Source: Bacteroidota bacterium (GTDB lineage Bacteria > Bacteroidota > Bacteroidia > UBA7662 > CANHCV01). From it: 64,000 bases of DNA. Location of the stretch: contig CANMVY010000004.1 in NCBI GenBank assembly GCA_947501265.1, forward strand, positions 62,001-126,000. The letters are read 5' to 3'. This document shows, piece after piece, positions 19,684-27,934 of this stretch; the first letter of the stretch is position 1; the number at the start of each line of letters is the position of its first letter. Under the pieces are notes generated by a model that saw only the letters and a list, made by a program, of their open reading frames with translations, made no database searches and was not told the DNA's origin. A program made the translations under genes and the position numbers.

Positions 19684-19875
19684 TTTATTCAGGCGTTTGC
19701 TCATCCAAAAGTGGATTCCGAGGAGTACCAAAAAAATGCAAGCAAACATCAAGTTGTTGGAGGCACTTCCTCCTAAGTAAAGCTTTTCAATCTTTCCCAA
19801 GTAAACCACGGCATTGAACAATGCCAACGACCCGTATAAAATGGGACGAACGATCGTGCTGTATTTGTTCATCAT
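19663..19875 (-). CDS. Small two-helix membrane protein of unknown function
   Basis: 70 aa (MMNKYSTIVRP...) with two hydrophobic helices (about 11-32 and 43-62) and a basic C-terminal tail (KRLNKLSQGKK). I do not recognise the family. That it is real is supported by a perfect -7 element TACCTTTG exactly four bases upstream of the first ATG, the arrangement seen at many genes in this window. The final 21 bases overlap the 3' end of the putative anti-sigma gene on the other strand. Confidence 0.65.
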   Translation of the reverse strand: MMNKYSTIVRPILYGSLALFNAVVYLGKIEKLYLGGSASNNLMFACIFLVLLGIHFWMSKRLNKLSQGKK

Positions 19876-19879
19876 GAAA

Positions 19880-19887
19880 CAAAGGTA
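19880..19887 (-). promoter_or_regulatory. -7 element abutting the small membrane protein gene
   Basis: Minus-strand TACCTTTG, then TTTC, then ATG at 19875. It is a perfect TAnnTTTG match. Confidence 0.55.
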
Positions 19888-20152
19888 ATTCAACAAAATT
19901 ATTGAACAACCTCTATCAGCATTACAACCCCGTGAAAGATGTAGGATATTTTTTCGAACTCAACTATTTTTTTTATTTGATCCCCAAAGAGCGAAGAAAT
20001 TCAATCGAATATTATCTCAAAAACTTCCTGAAAATAAAGAAATTAAGGTTTTTTTCAAAAATTCTATTCTAATGAAGAACAAACGAGTTCGTGAAAAATC
20101 AGAGAAAACCGAGGAAAGAAAAAAAACAAATATGATTTTTTTTAATTAAAGG
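19888..20152. other. AT-rich intergenic spacer
   Basis: About 265 bases of strongly AT-rich sequence between the divergent small membrane protein and the M43 protease promoter. No ORF, tRNA or convincing terminator hairpin is seen. It may hold regulatory sites for the protease, but none is identifiable by motif. Confidence 0.6.
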
Positions 20153-20183
20153 TTTGGATGTTTGGATTTTTTTGTTAACTTTG
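20153..20183 (+). promoter_or_regulatory. Promoter of the M43 protease gene
   Basis: TTTG (20153-20156), 19 bases, TAACTTTG (20176-20183): both elements and the spacing fit the Bacteroidota housekeeping consensus. The start is expected near 20188, giving a leader of about 37 bases. It is the clearest two-element promoter in the window. Confidence 0.75.
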
Positions 20184-20224
20184 AACCATAACCTTACAGA
20201 GAAAGGTTTTTAAAAGTAGGATTT

Positions 20225-22162
20225 ATGAAAAAGTTGTTCATCGTTTTCGCCGCCATCATCGCCGTATTAGGAGCTCAAGCTCAACGCAATTGTGGATCCA
20301 TGGAAGTTTTGGATCGTCTTAAAATGGAAGATCCTACCTACGCAGCTAAAATGGGGGAAATTGAAGAACATACCGCCGAATTCGTTCGCAATCACCAAGG
20401 TTCAACCGAAGCGGTAGTTAACATCCCCGTTGTCATCCACGTTTTGTACAATACTGCTGTTCAAAACATCACCGATGCTCAAATCCTTTCTCAAATCGCT
20501 GTTTTAAACGAAGATTTTCGTCTTTTAAATGCCGATAACGTGAATACTCCTTCGGTTTTCGCTGGTTTGAAGGCAGATTGTGAGATTAACTTCGTTCTTG
20601 CTAAGCGCGATCCAAACGGAAACGCTACCACTGGAATCATTCGTAAGTCTACAACCGTTACTTCATGGTCTTCCAACGATAACGTTAAATACTCTTCTCG
20701 CGGTGGCGACGATGCTTGGCCTGCTGGTTCATACCTTAATATTTGGGTATGCAACTTGGGCGGTGGTTTATTGGGTTATGCTCAATTCCCTGGCGGCCCT
20801 GCAATTACAGATGGTGTTGTTGTTGGATACCAATATTTTGGTCGCACAGGAACTCTTTCTGCTCCTTTCAACAAAGGAAGAACAGCTACCCACGAGGTTG
20901 GTCACTGGTTGAACCTACGTCATATTTGGGGAGACGCAAATTGTGGTAACGATCTTGTAGACGATACCCCAACTCAACAAACCTCTAATTACGGCTGTCC
21001 ATCTCACCCAAAAGTTACTTGCTCCAATGTGAATGGTGATTTATTCATGAACTACATGGATTATTCCGATGACGCATGCATGTACATGTTCACGGCAAAA
21101 CAAAAATTGCGCATGCAAGCAGTTTTAGCTGCTGGAGGTTCTCGTGCTACGTTGGCCACTTCTTTAGGGGGAACAGCTCCAACCGGAGGAACAACATGTT
21201 CAGCACCCAATGGATTAACTTCCTCAAATGTGGCTAATACCACCGCTACTTTGAATTGGAACGGAACCGGTGCTGCATCTTACAATGTTCAATACAAATT
21301 GGCTTCAGCAACAACCTGGACTACAACTTCTACAACCTCCACCTCTTTGGCACTTACCGGTTTAACTGCAGGAACTTCTTATCAGTTTCAAGTTCAATCC
21401 GTTTGCACCGGTGGTACAACAAGTGCTTATTCTGCTACCGTTACCTTCTCTACCCTTTCTTCAACAGGTTGCGGAGTTGATGCGTTTGAATCGAACAACA
21501 CGGCTGCGACTGCAAAAACTGTAACGGTTTCTTCAACCGTTGCAGGAACTCGAAATGGATTGATTTGCCCCGCTGGCGATATCGACTGGTTTAAGTTCAA
21601 TAACCTTTCAACTGCTAAAAATATCAAGGTTACTTTAACCAACCTTGCTGCTGATTATGACATTTATTTGTACCGCTCAACCAACACAACTTCATCGGTA
21701 AAATCCTCTGTAAAAACTGGAACAACTTCAGAGTCAATGACCTTGAACAACGGAACCGTAGGAACTTATTTGGTTAAGATTCAAGGTTACAACAATGCCA
21801 CTAATGCATCTGGTCAATATACCTTGACCATTCAAATTGGATCTACTACCTTCCGCATGAACCAAGATGGTACTCAACAAACCATCTCTGGATCTACCGA
21901 AGAAAGCCTTTCCAACATCAACATCTATCCTAACCCTGCCAACAGCATGGTGAACCTAGAATTCAATGCAACTCAGTCTGGCCAAGCTCAAATTCGCTTT
22001 ATCGACCAAATGGGACGTGTAGCTCAAACCTATTACCAAACTACCACCGCTGGAAATAACTTGATGAACTTGGATATCAATTCAGTTCCTGCTGGAGTGT
22101 ACTTTGTTCAAATGATTTCCAATGAACAAACCATCACCAAACGCCTTGTAATTAGTCACTAA
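20225..22162 (+). CDS. Secreted pappalysin-like zinc metalloprotease (M43) with T9SS sorting domain
   Basis: 645 aa with signal peptide MKKLFIVFAAIIAVLGAQAQ. The catalytic domain carries HEVGHWLNLRH (His223, Glu224, His227, His233) and a Met-turn in MNYMDYSDDACMYMF, diagnostic of M43 cytophagalysins. Downstream are a fibronectin type III domain (about 320-412), a pre-peptidase C-terminal domain (AGDIDWFKF...YDIYLYR) and a type A sorting domain (IYPNPANSMVNLEF to GVYFVQMISNEQ). It is predicted to be exported by Sec and then T9SS and to digest external protein. Monocistronic, with a textbook promoter and terminator. Confidence 0.93.
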   Translation: MKKLFIVFAAIIAVLGAQAQRNCGSMEVLDRLKMEDPTYAAKMGEIEEHTAEFVRNHQGSTEAVVNIPVVIHVLYNTAVQNITDAQILSQIAVLNEDFRLLNADNVNTPSVFAGLKADCEINFVLAKRDPNGNATTGIIRKSTTVTSWSSNDNVKYSSRGGDDAWPAGSYLNIWVCNLGGGLLGYAQFPGGPAITDGVVVGYQYFGRTGTLSAPFNKGRTATHEVGHWLNLRHIWGDANCGNDLVDDTPTQQTSNYGCPSHPKVTCSNVNGDLFMNYMDYSDDACMYMFTAKQKLRMQAVLAAGGSRATLATSLGGTAPTGGTTCSAPNGLTSSNVANTTATLNWNGTGAASYNVQYKLASATTWTTTSTTSTSLALTGLTAGTSYQFQVQSVCTGGTTSAYSATVTFSTLSSTGCGVDAFESNNTAATAKTVTVSSTVAGTRNGLICPAGDIDWFKFNNLSTAKNIKVTLTNLAADYDIYLYRSTNTTSSVKSSVKTGTTSESMTLNNGTVGTYLVKIQGYNNATNASGQYTLTIQIGSTTFRMNQDGTQQTISGSTEESLSNINIYPNPANSMVNLEFNATQSGQAQIRFIDQMGRVAQTYYQTTTAGNNLMNLDINSVPAGVYFVQMISNEQTITKRLVISH

Positions 22163-22186
22163 GTTCGCAGCTTAGATTATATCACA

Positions 22187-22218
22187 GCCGGTTCTGTCGC
22201 AGGAACCGGCTTTTTTTT
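22187..22218 (+). terminator. Intrinsic terminator of the M43 protease gene
   Basis: GCCGGTTC (22187-22194) / GAACCGGC (22203-22210), 8-base loop, followed by eight T. Confidence 0.9.
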
Positions 22219-22280
22219 GTCAATTTGTCAGCAAAATCCAACTGGCAAAAAACTTGTAGAAACCTGGAAAAAGCAATCTT

Positions 22281-24137
22281 ATGAAAGGTAACATTTCAGT
22301 CAATACGGAAAACATTTTTCCAATCATTAAAAAATCCCTCTATTCCAATCAAGAAGTTTTTTTAAGAGAGCTCGTTTCCAATGCGGTAGATGCCTCTCAA
22401 AAAATTAGAGCATTGGCAAACATGGGGCAATTCTCCAAAGAATTGGGCGAATTATTCATCGATGTAAAAATTGATCACGATGCCAAAACCCTAACGATCA
22501 TGGATCGTGGATTGGGAATGACCGCCGATGAAATCAACAAATACATCAACCAAGTAGCGTTTTCTGGGGCAACTGAATTCATGGAAACTTACAAGGACAA
22601 ACTGAAGGAAGAAACGATGATCGGCGCCTTCGGACTCGGTTTTTATTCGGCTTTCATGGTTGCCTCCAAAGTCACCATCGATTCTTTGAGTTACCAAGAC
22701 GAAGCACAACCCGCCTTTTGGAGCTGCGATGGAAGCACCGAATTCGAAATCTCAGAAGGAACCAGAACCGAACGCGGAACTACCATTACGCTACACATCT
22801 CTGAAGATGCTGAAGAGTATTTGCAAGAATCACGCATCAACGAAATCCTTCAAAAATATTGCTTGTTTCTTCCAGTTCCCATTCATTTTGGCACCGAAAC
22901 ACGTAAAGAAGGCGAGGGCGATGAAGCCGTAGAAATTACAGAGCCGGTCATCATCAATCAAACCAAGCCCATTTGGTCCCAAAAACCCAGCGAATTAACC
23001 GATGAAGATTACTTAAACTTCTACGAAGTACTGTTTCCCTTCCACGAAAAACCGCTTTTCTGGATTCATTTAAACGTTGATTTTCCGTTTAACTTAACCG
23101 GGGTTCTTTACTTCCCGAAATTCAAAGCCGATTTCGATCCGAATAAAAATAAAATCCGTTTATTCAGCAATCAGGTATTCATTACCGATTCGGTGGAAGA
23201 GATTGTTCCCGACTTTATGCGCTTGCTGCACGGAGTAATCGATTCTCCCGATATCCCCTTGAACGTTTCCCGCTCCTTCTTGCAAACCGATGGAAACGTA
23301 AAGAAAATTACGGCCCACATCACCAAGAAAATTTCCGATAAATTGGCTGAGTTGTTCAAAAACGACCGCGCTGGATTTGAAGAAAAATGGGCGGATCTGG
23401 ATTTGTTCGTGAAATACGGCATGTTAACCGAGGAGAAATTTTCTGAAAAAGCCAAAGATTTCTTTTTGGTGAAAGACCAAGATGGAAAGTTGTACGATTG
23501 GACCGCTTACGAAAACCTGATTTCTGCCAACCAGACCGATAAAGATGGCAACAAAATCGTGTTGTATTTCGCAAATCGAGATCAACAAACGGCAGCGATT
23601 GAACAAGCCATTGCTCGCTCCTACTCCATTTTGGAATTGGGCCATGCCATTGATCCGCACTGGATTGGCAACTTAGAGCAAAAGCTAGAGAAGGTGAGAT
23701 TCAAGCGAATTGACTCCGAACCCATCGACAAAATCATTGGCAAAGACGAGGTAATTCCAAGTTTAATTGGGGAAGAAGAAGCAAAAACGGTCAAAGAAAA
23801 GGTTGAAAAACTTTTGGAAGAAGATAAAAGCTTGGTGGTTAAAACCGAAGCTTGCGGCTTAGACGTTCACCCCATTACCATCACCATGAACGAGTTCATG
23901 CGTCGCATGCACGACATGGAAGCATTGGGAGGGAAATCCATGTTTGGGAACATGCCCATGATGCACGACGTGGTGATCAACACCGCACATCCTTTGATAA
24001 AAAAGATCATGGAAATGCCTGAAGAAAATCAAAACGAATCGTGGAAATATTTGGTAGATGTAGCGAAATTATCGCAAGGCATGCTTCGAGGAAAAGAATT
24101 GAATCAGTTCATTCAGCATGCCTTGAATAAGATTTAA
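22281..24137 (+). CDS. htpG: Molecular chaperone HtpG (Hsp90)
   Basis: Cytoplasmic ATP-dependent chaperone, 618 aa. The GHKL ATPase domain shows LRELVSNAVDAS, MDRGLGM and GAFGLGFYSAFMV. The middle domain and a C-terminal dimerisation domain follow. The C-terminal MEEVD of eukaryotic Hsp90 is absent, as expected. It is monocistronic and its stop overlaps by 4 bases the stop of the convergent glycosyltransferase gene. A weak -7-like TCAATTTG lies at 22220-22227. Confidence 0.95.
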   Translation: MKGNISVNTENIFPIIKKSLYSNQEVFLRELVSNAVDASQKIRALANMGQFSKELGELFIDVKIDHDAKTLTIMDRGLGMTADEINKYINQVAFSGATEFMETYKDKLKEETMIGAFGLGFYSAFMVASKVTIDSLSYQDEAQPAFWSCDGSTEFEISEGTRTERGTTITLHISEDAEEYLQESRINEILQKYCLFLPVPIHFGTETRKEGEGDEAVEITEPVIINQTKPIWSQKPSELTDEDYLNFYEVLFPFHEKPLFWIHLNVDFPFNLTGVLYFPKFKADFDPNKNKIRLFSNQVFITDSVEEIVPDFMRLLHGVIDSPDIPLNVSRSFLQTDGNVKKITAHITKKISDKLAELFKNDRAGFEEKWADLDLFVKYGMLTEEKFSEKAKDFFLVKDQDGKLYDWTAYENLISANQTDKDGNKIVLYFANRDQQTAAIEQAIARSYSILELGHAIDPHWIGNLEQKLEKVRFKRIDSEPIDKIIGKDEVIPSLIGEEEAKTVKEKVEKLLEEDKSLVVKTEACGLDVHPITITMNEFMRRMHDMEALGGKSMFGNMPMMHDVVINTAHPLIKKIMEMPEENQNESWKYLVDVAKLSQGMLRGKELNQFIQHALNKI

Positions 24138-25117
24138 TCTTTTCGATACCAGTTCATCAACCGATCCATCTGTTGGTGAATGTTGTGGTGGGTTTCAACA
24201 AAAGTCCTGGCCTCCTCGGCTAGGGCTTTTTTCTTTTCGTTCGGCCAGGACAGGTAATCGACTAATTTCTCGGTCAAATTCGTTGCATTAGCCGAGATGA
24301 CTGGAACTTCACGAATCGTGTCAGGCAAATATTCCGATTGAATGTGAACAACCACCGGAATCCCCATGGCCATCATTTCTACAGCAACTTTTCCATACCA
24401 ACCGATGATCAATTGATCGAATCCGAGGTTTCCTCGGTTCATGGCTTGCATGGGTGTTGCATTTCCTTCAATCATCTCCAAAGGAATTTGAATTTGTTGA
24501 GCGGCCTCTTCAAAAAACCGAGTCCCCTTCAAATTTCTTCGGGTTGGAGCATGAATGGCCAATGTGGTTGAGAAATCGCGATGCACAAAAGGCCATTCAG
24601 AGGCATCTATCACTTGGGGCATCCAAATTGAACGAGGAGAAACACCCAACAAATCGGGCGTGGAAACCAAAATAACATCGGCGTATTTCTCCCATGCTTG
24701 AGCCCATTTTTTTCGCTTCGCAGCAAGATGATCCGGTTCTTTTTCGAACTTTTTTTCGCCCGATAAATGCTGATAATGTTCGGGATTGACCAATTCTGAA
24801 CCACGAAAATGAACCACGACTTTTTTCCCGAGTAATTTTAACAACCACAAATCCAAGTGGTGGAACCTCCAAATGGACACCAAGGAAACTCCGTAGAAAA
24901 AATGAAAAACGTCGAAGTGAAAAACGGCATAAAAGGCAAACCAAAGTCGTCGAAAATCTAGGCAAATTCCCTTTTGTTGGAAATTGTATTCATTGGAAAA
25001 AAAACGGACATCCTTTCCAATGTTCACTGAAATGGCCTCGTGACCACGGCTTCTGGCTTCCTGAGCGTACAAGGCCATTTGATTGCCCACCTCGTGTCCG
25101 AAATACAAAATTTTCAT
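24134..25117 (-). CDS. Glycosyltransferase, group 1 (GT4-like) family
   Basis: 327 aa, GT-B fold. The N terminus (LYFGHEVGNQMALYAQEARSRGHEA) is typical of acceptor-binding domains, and the C-terminal donor half has IIGWYGKVAVEMMAMGIPVV in place of the usual EGFGxxxxEAMAxGxPV. It probably adds a sugar to a surface polysaccharide or glycan; the substrate is unknown. Its start overlaps the stop of the upstream secreted-protein gene by 4 bases (ATGA), placing it last in the aroQ/TonB receptor operon. Confidence 0.75.
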   Translation of the reverse strand: MKILYFGHEVGNQMALYAQEARSRGHEAISVNIGKDVRFFSNEYNFQQKGICLDFRRLWFAFYAVFHFDVFHFFYGVSLVSIWRFHHLDLWLLKLLGKKVVVHFRGSELVNPEHYQHLSGEKKFEKEPDHLAAKRKKWAQAWEKYADVILVSTPDLLGVSPRSIWMPQVIDASEWPFVHRDFSTTLAIHAPTRRNLKGTRFFEEAAQQIQIPLEMIEGNATPMQAMNRGNLGFDQLIIGWYGKVAVEMMAMGIPVVVHIQSEYLPDTIREVPVISANATNLTEKLVDYLSWPNEKKKALAEEARTFVETHHNIHQQMDRLMNWYRKD

Positions 25118-27018
25118 TTCTTTTTGGCAGGAAACGTTAAAAGTTCGAAACTTTCATTTTGCAAACGGGAGCCTCCGAAAAACAGCGCTTCTTTCTTTCC
25201 ATTCATGGAAAAAGGTCTTGGTTGCTCCCAACTGTCCTTCAAAACTACGTTCTTCTTTCTCTTCCAATTCACGAGTTGAACTTCTCCTTTTTTCTTTTTT
25301 TCATTCCAACCAGAAATCAACAACTGATCGGATTGAACAAAGGCAAGGACCGATTTGTTGGGTGCGTTTTTGTCTTTTTGCACGGTACCAACAAAACATT
25401 TGCCCAAATCTTTTCCTTCTTTCAATTCACCAATCAAAATGGAATCCTTGTACCAAGCTCCAATTAAACCGGATTCAGGATGAATCGCAACCGAAAAATC
25501 TCCCGATAAACTTCGAATTCCCCTTGGTAAATCAACGGTTTCAACCCCATTGGCAGAGAGTTCGAAGGCGTTGAGCTTTTCTTCGGCCTTTGTTCGACCC
25601 AAAAGGAAGATTTTTTTTCCGCTCATCACCAGTCCTTCTCCTTTTACCATTTTAAAAACAGAATCCAGTTCCACTTTCCAGGGTTGATCAAGAACTTTTG
25701 TTTGGGAATGGAACCGCCATACCTCGAACCCGGTTCGATCTCGGTCATTTTTTCCCAAGAAATAAACGAATGGGGCTGATTCTGTAATCGAAATAAAATA
25801 CTTTGGGAAGGAGTTTTTGGAAACAATAAAATTCAAAGAATCACCATCTAAAAGGGCAATTTTTGATGGGTAACCGGCAATGATGAGCTGTTCCGTTCCG
25901 CCAAGGGCATAGGTAGAAATGGCATCGTTTTGAAAAGAAAACTTGGTGGATTCTGCGGTAGAATCGAGAAAAAAAACATCTTGATATTTTCCAGTGGTTC
26001 CTACCCACCCCCATTTTGGGTGATGAACTACCCATTCCATTTTTTGAAGATCTACGGGAAGGTTAAAGGTAAATTCCCCAGGTTTTCCAAGAACCGAATA
26101 AGAACAGCTTCCCTTCTCTCGATTCAACGTGACTTTTTTTAGGAGGGTAGATTTCGAAACGACAGGAATTTCTTGCTGTTCAAAATCTTCAGTGAAACGA
26201 ACAGAAGCATCACTTATTTGGTTTCCTTGTTCGTCAAAAAACTTCCATTCTATTTTTTTCTGGGTATTTTTCACCCGAACCGCGATGGTTTCGCTCCCAT
26301 TTTTAGAAACGAGAATGGGCGATGGCGTTAATTCTTTCCCAAGAAAAACCGTGTATTTCTGGCTGCCTTCTCGGTTTTGATAATACACGTAAAAACCTCC
26401 GCTTTTATCATCGCGGTAATTCATGGCCCAACCCTTGGGAGTAACTACCGAATAAAAACTGGTTCTTCGAACATTTTTTGCTCCATTTAAAAACTCGGCT
26501 TGCCCCAAATTTTCAATTTTCCCCGATGGAAGGTGAAAACGAAAAAATCGTCCTTTTGGGGTAGATGTGCCGTAATACCAACCGTCTTTTTCTTTTCTCC
26601 AATGAAAACTCATGTTATCCAACACCCTGTTTTCTCCTTTTGTCAGGAATTCAAGGGTTGCAGAATCTTTCCCAGAGGTTAGCTTCCAAATCAGCATGGG
26701 TTGCCGATTCATCCCAACAAAAGCGTCAACGGCAGAATCGTATTTCGGTGGGTCCAAAACCCCTTCAACCATATCAAAAATCTGAAGTTTTTTGCTTTCT
26801 ACTTGGTAGTAAACCATCGGATTATTCTTTCCAACGGTTGAATTCCCTCGACGATATCCGATGAAAATATGGTTCTTTCCCCATTTATCGGTTAAGATTA
26901 CTTGGTATTGGGGTGTAATTCCAAAAGTACGGTTTGGAATGGTTTTCCAAGTTTGACCATGAACACTTCCCGAGAACCCGAAAATGAAAAAGAGAAGAAG
27001 TTTACTTAACCAATTCAT
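25114..27018 (-). CDS. Secreted protein of unknown function, probably beta-propeller-like
   Basis: 634 aa beginning MNWLSKLLLFFIFGFSGSVHGQ, a signal peptide ending in the Bacteroidota-typical Gln after the cleavage site. The rest is beta-rich with repeated short strand-turn units (HPKWGWVGTTGKYQDVFFLD, NDRDRTGFEVWRF), suggesting a propeller. There is no catalytic motif and no sorting domain, so it is probably periplasmic. I do not recognise the family. Its start overlaps the end of the DUF4249 gene by 17 bases and its stop overlaps the glycosyltransferase start by 4. A start eight codons upstream is possible but adds charge before the signal. Confidence 0.7.
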   Translation of the reverse strand: MNWLSKLLLFFIFGFSGSVHGQTWKTIPNRTFGITPQYQVILTDKWGKNHIFIGYRRGNSTVGKNNPMVYYQVESKKLQIFDMVEGVLDPPKYDSAVDAFVGMNRQPMLIWKLTSGKDSATLEFLTKGENRVLDNMSFHWRKEKDGWYYGTSTPKGRFFRFHLPSGKIENLGQAEFLNGAKNVRRTSFYSVVTPKGWAMNYRDDKSGGFYVYYQNREGSQKYTVFLGKELTPSPILVSKNGSETIAVRVKNTQKKIEWKFFDEQGNQISDASVRFTEDFEQQEIPVVSKSTLLKKVTLNREKGSCSYSVLGKPGEFTFNLPVDLQKMEWVVHHPKWGWVGTTGKYQDVFFLDSTAESTKFSFQNDAISTYALGGTEQLIIAGYPSKIALLDGDSLNFIVSKNSFPKYFISITESAPFVYFLGKNDRDRTGFEVWRFHSQTKVLDQPWKVELDSVFKMVKGEGLVMSGKKIFLLGRTKAEEKLNAFELSANGVETVDLPRGIRSLSGDFSVAIHPESGLIGAWYKDSILIGELKEGKDLGKCFVGTVQKDKNAPNKSVLAFVQSDQLLISGWNEKKKKGEVQLVNWKRKKNVVLKDSWEQPRPFSMNGKKEALFFGGSRLQNESFELLTFPAKKK

Positions 27019-27931
27019 GCGAACTCGTTGCTTTCGAACCAAACACCCCTAGTCCGCCTTGAATGTTTGAGATGATTCTTACCGGTTCAGAAAATGGATT
27101 ATTTCCTACTTCCTCTTGCATTCTCAAACTGCGCTCGTGGGTAAACAATACTTTGGAATAACGAACCAAAACCAAACTGACCTGACTTGAAGTTAAGTGA
27201 TAAAAGCTCGGGTAATGAATTTTAAACGACCTGGTTTGTCCATCAAAGAATGCATCCGAGAAAAACGGTTGATCCAAATTGAATCCCAAAGAAGTTTTAT
27301 TAGGACCAAACGCTCCTTTATCGGTAAATTCATTGATGATCAAATCATTGGAATAAAAGGATTGTGAAATTGGAAAAGGTACAAACGAGTCATTAACAAT
27401 CAGTTGGAGCTGGTAATAATCATTGCTTCCTGCTGGGTCGGAAATTTGAAAGGTGCACTCATTGAAGTAATCCTGATCCATAAATGCCGTTGAATCGGTT
27501 CTTACAATATTGTTCAAGGAAACCGGAGTTACGCATTGAGCCGTTGCCGAAACAGCCTCGATGTTGGGCGCTGTAATATCCAGTTGATACACGGTTCCTG
27601 CCGATGGTTTTTGCCCAGGTAACGTAAAGAAAAACAGGGTATCGGCAGTAGGATTCCAGCCCCCGCCAAACGACAATTCCTTTTCAATAACCCAACCGGA
27701 AAGCGGGGTACCATTCGCTTTAAGGGATACCGATGCATTGGAAATGGACGATACTGGAGTGACTACCCCAACGGAAGGCCCTGATTTACCAACCAAAATT
27801 TTCCAACTTGAATCGGGAGTGAAGGGTGCGTTAACCACCAACTTTGGTGCTTCATTGGGAATGTTCAAATCGATGACTTTGGTGCACGAAAAAGCTTGAA
27901 ACAAGACTAAAATTGCGATAATTCTTTTCAT
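27002..27931 (-). CDS. DUF4249 lipoprotein, partner of the TonB-dependent receptor
   Basis: 309 aa starting MKRIIAILVLFQAFSC with lipobox Cys16. The segment after it (NIPNEAPKLVVNAPFTPDSSW) and the beta-sandwich pattern fit DUF4249, which is commonly encoded directly after a TonB-dependent receptor in Bacteroidota and presumed to be its outer-surface substrate-capture partner. It lies 3 bases after the receptor stop. The substrate is not evident from sequence. Confidence 0.82.
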   Translation of the reverse strand: MKRIIAILVLFQAFSCTKVIDLNIPNEAPKLVVNAPFTPDSSWKILVGKSGPSVGVVTPVSSISNASVSLKANGTPLSGWVIEKELSFGGGWNPTADTLFFFTLPGQKPSAGTVYQLDITAPNIEAVSATAQCVTPVSLNNIVRTDSTAFMDQDYFNECTFQISDPAGSNDYYQLQLIVNDSFVPFPISQSFYSNDLIINEFTDKGAFGPNKTSLGFNLDQPFFSDAFFDGQTRSFKIHYPSFYHLTSSQVSLVLVRYSKVLFTHERSLRMQEEVGNNPFSEPVRIISNIQGGLGVFGSKATSSHELVK

Positions 27932-27934
27932 GAC

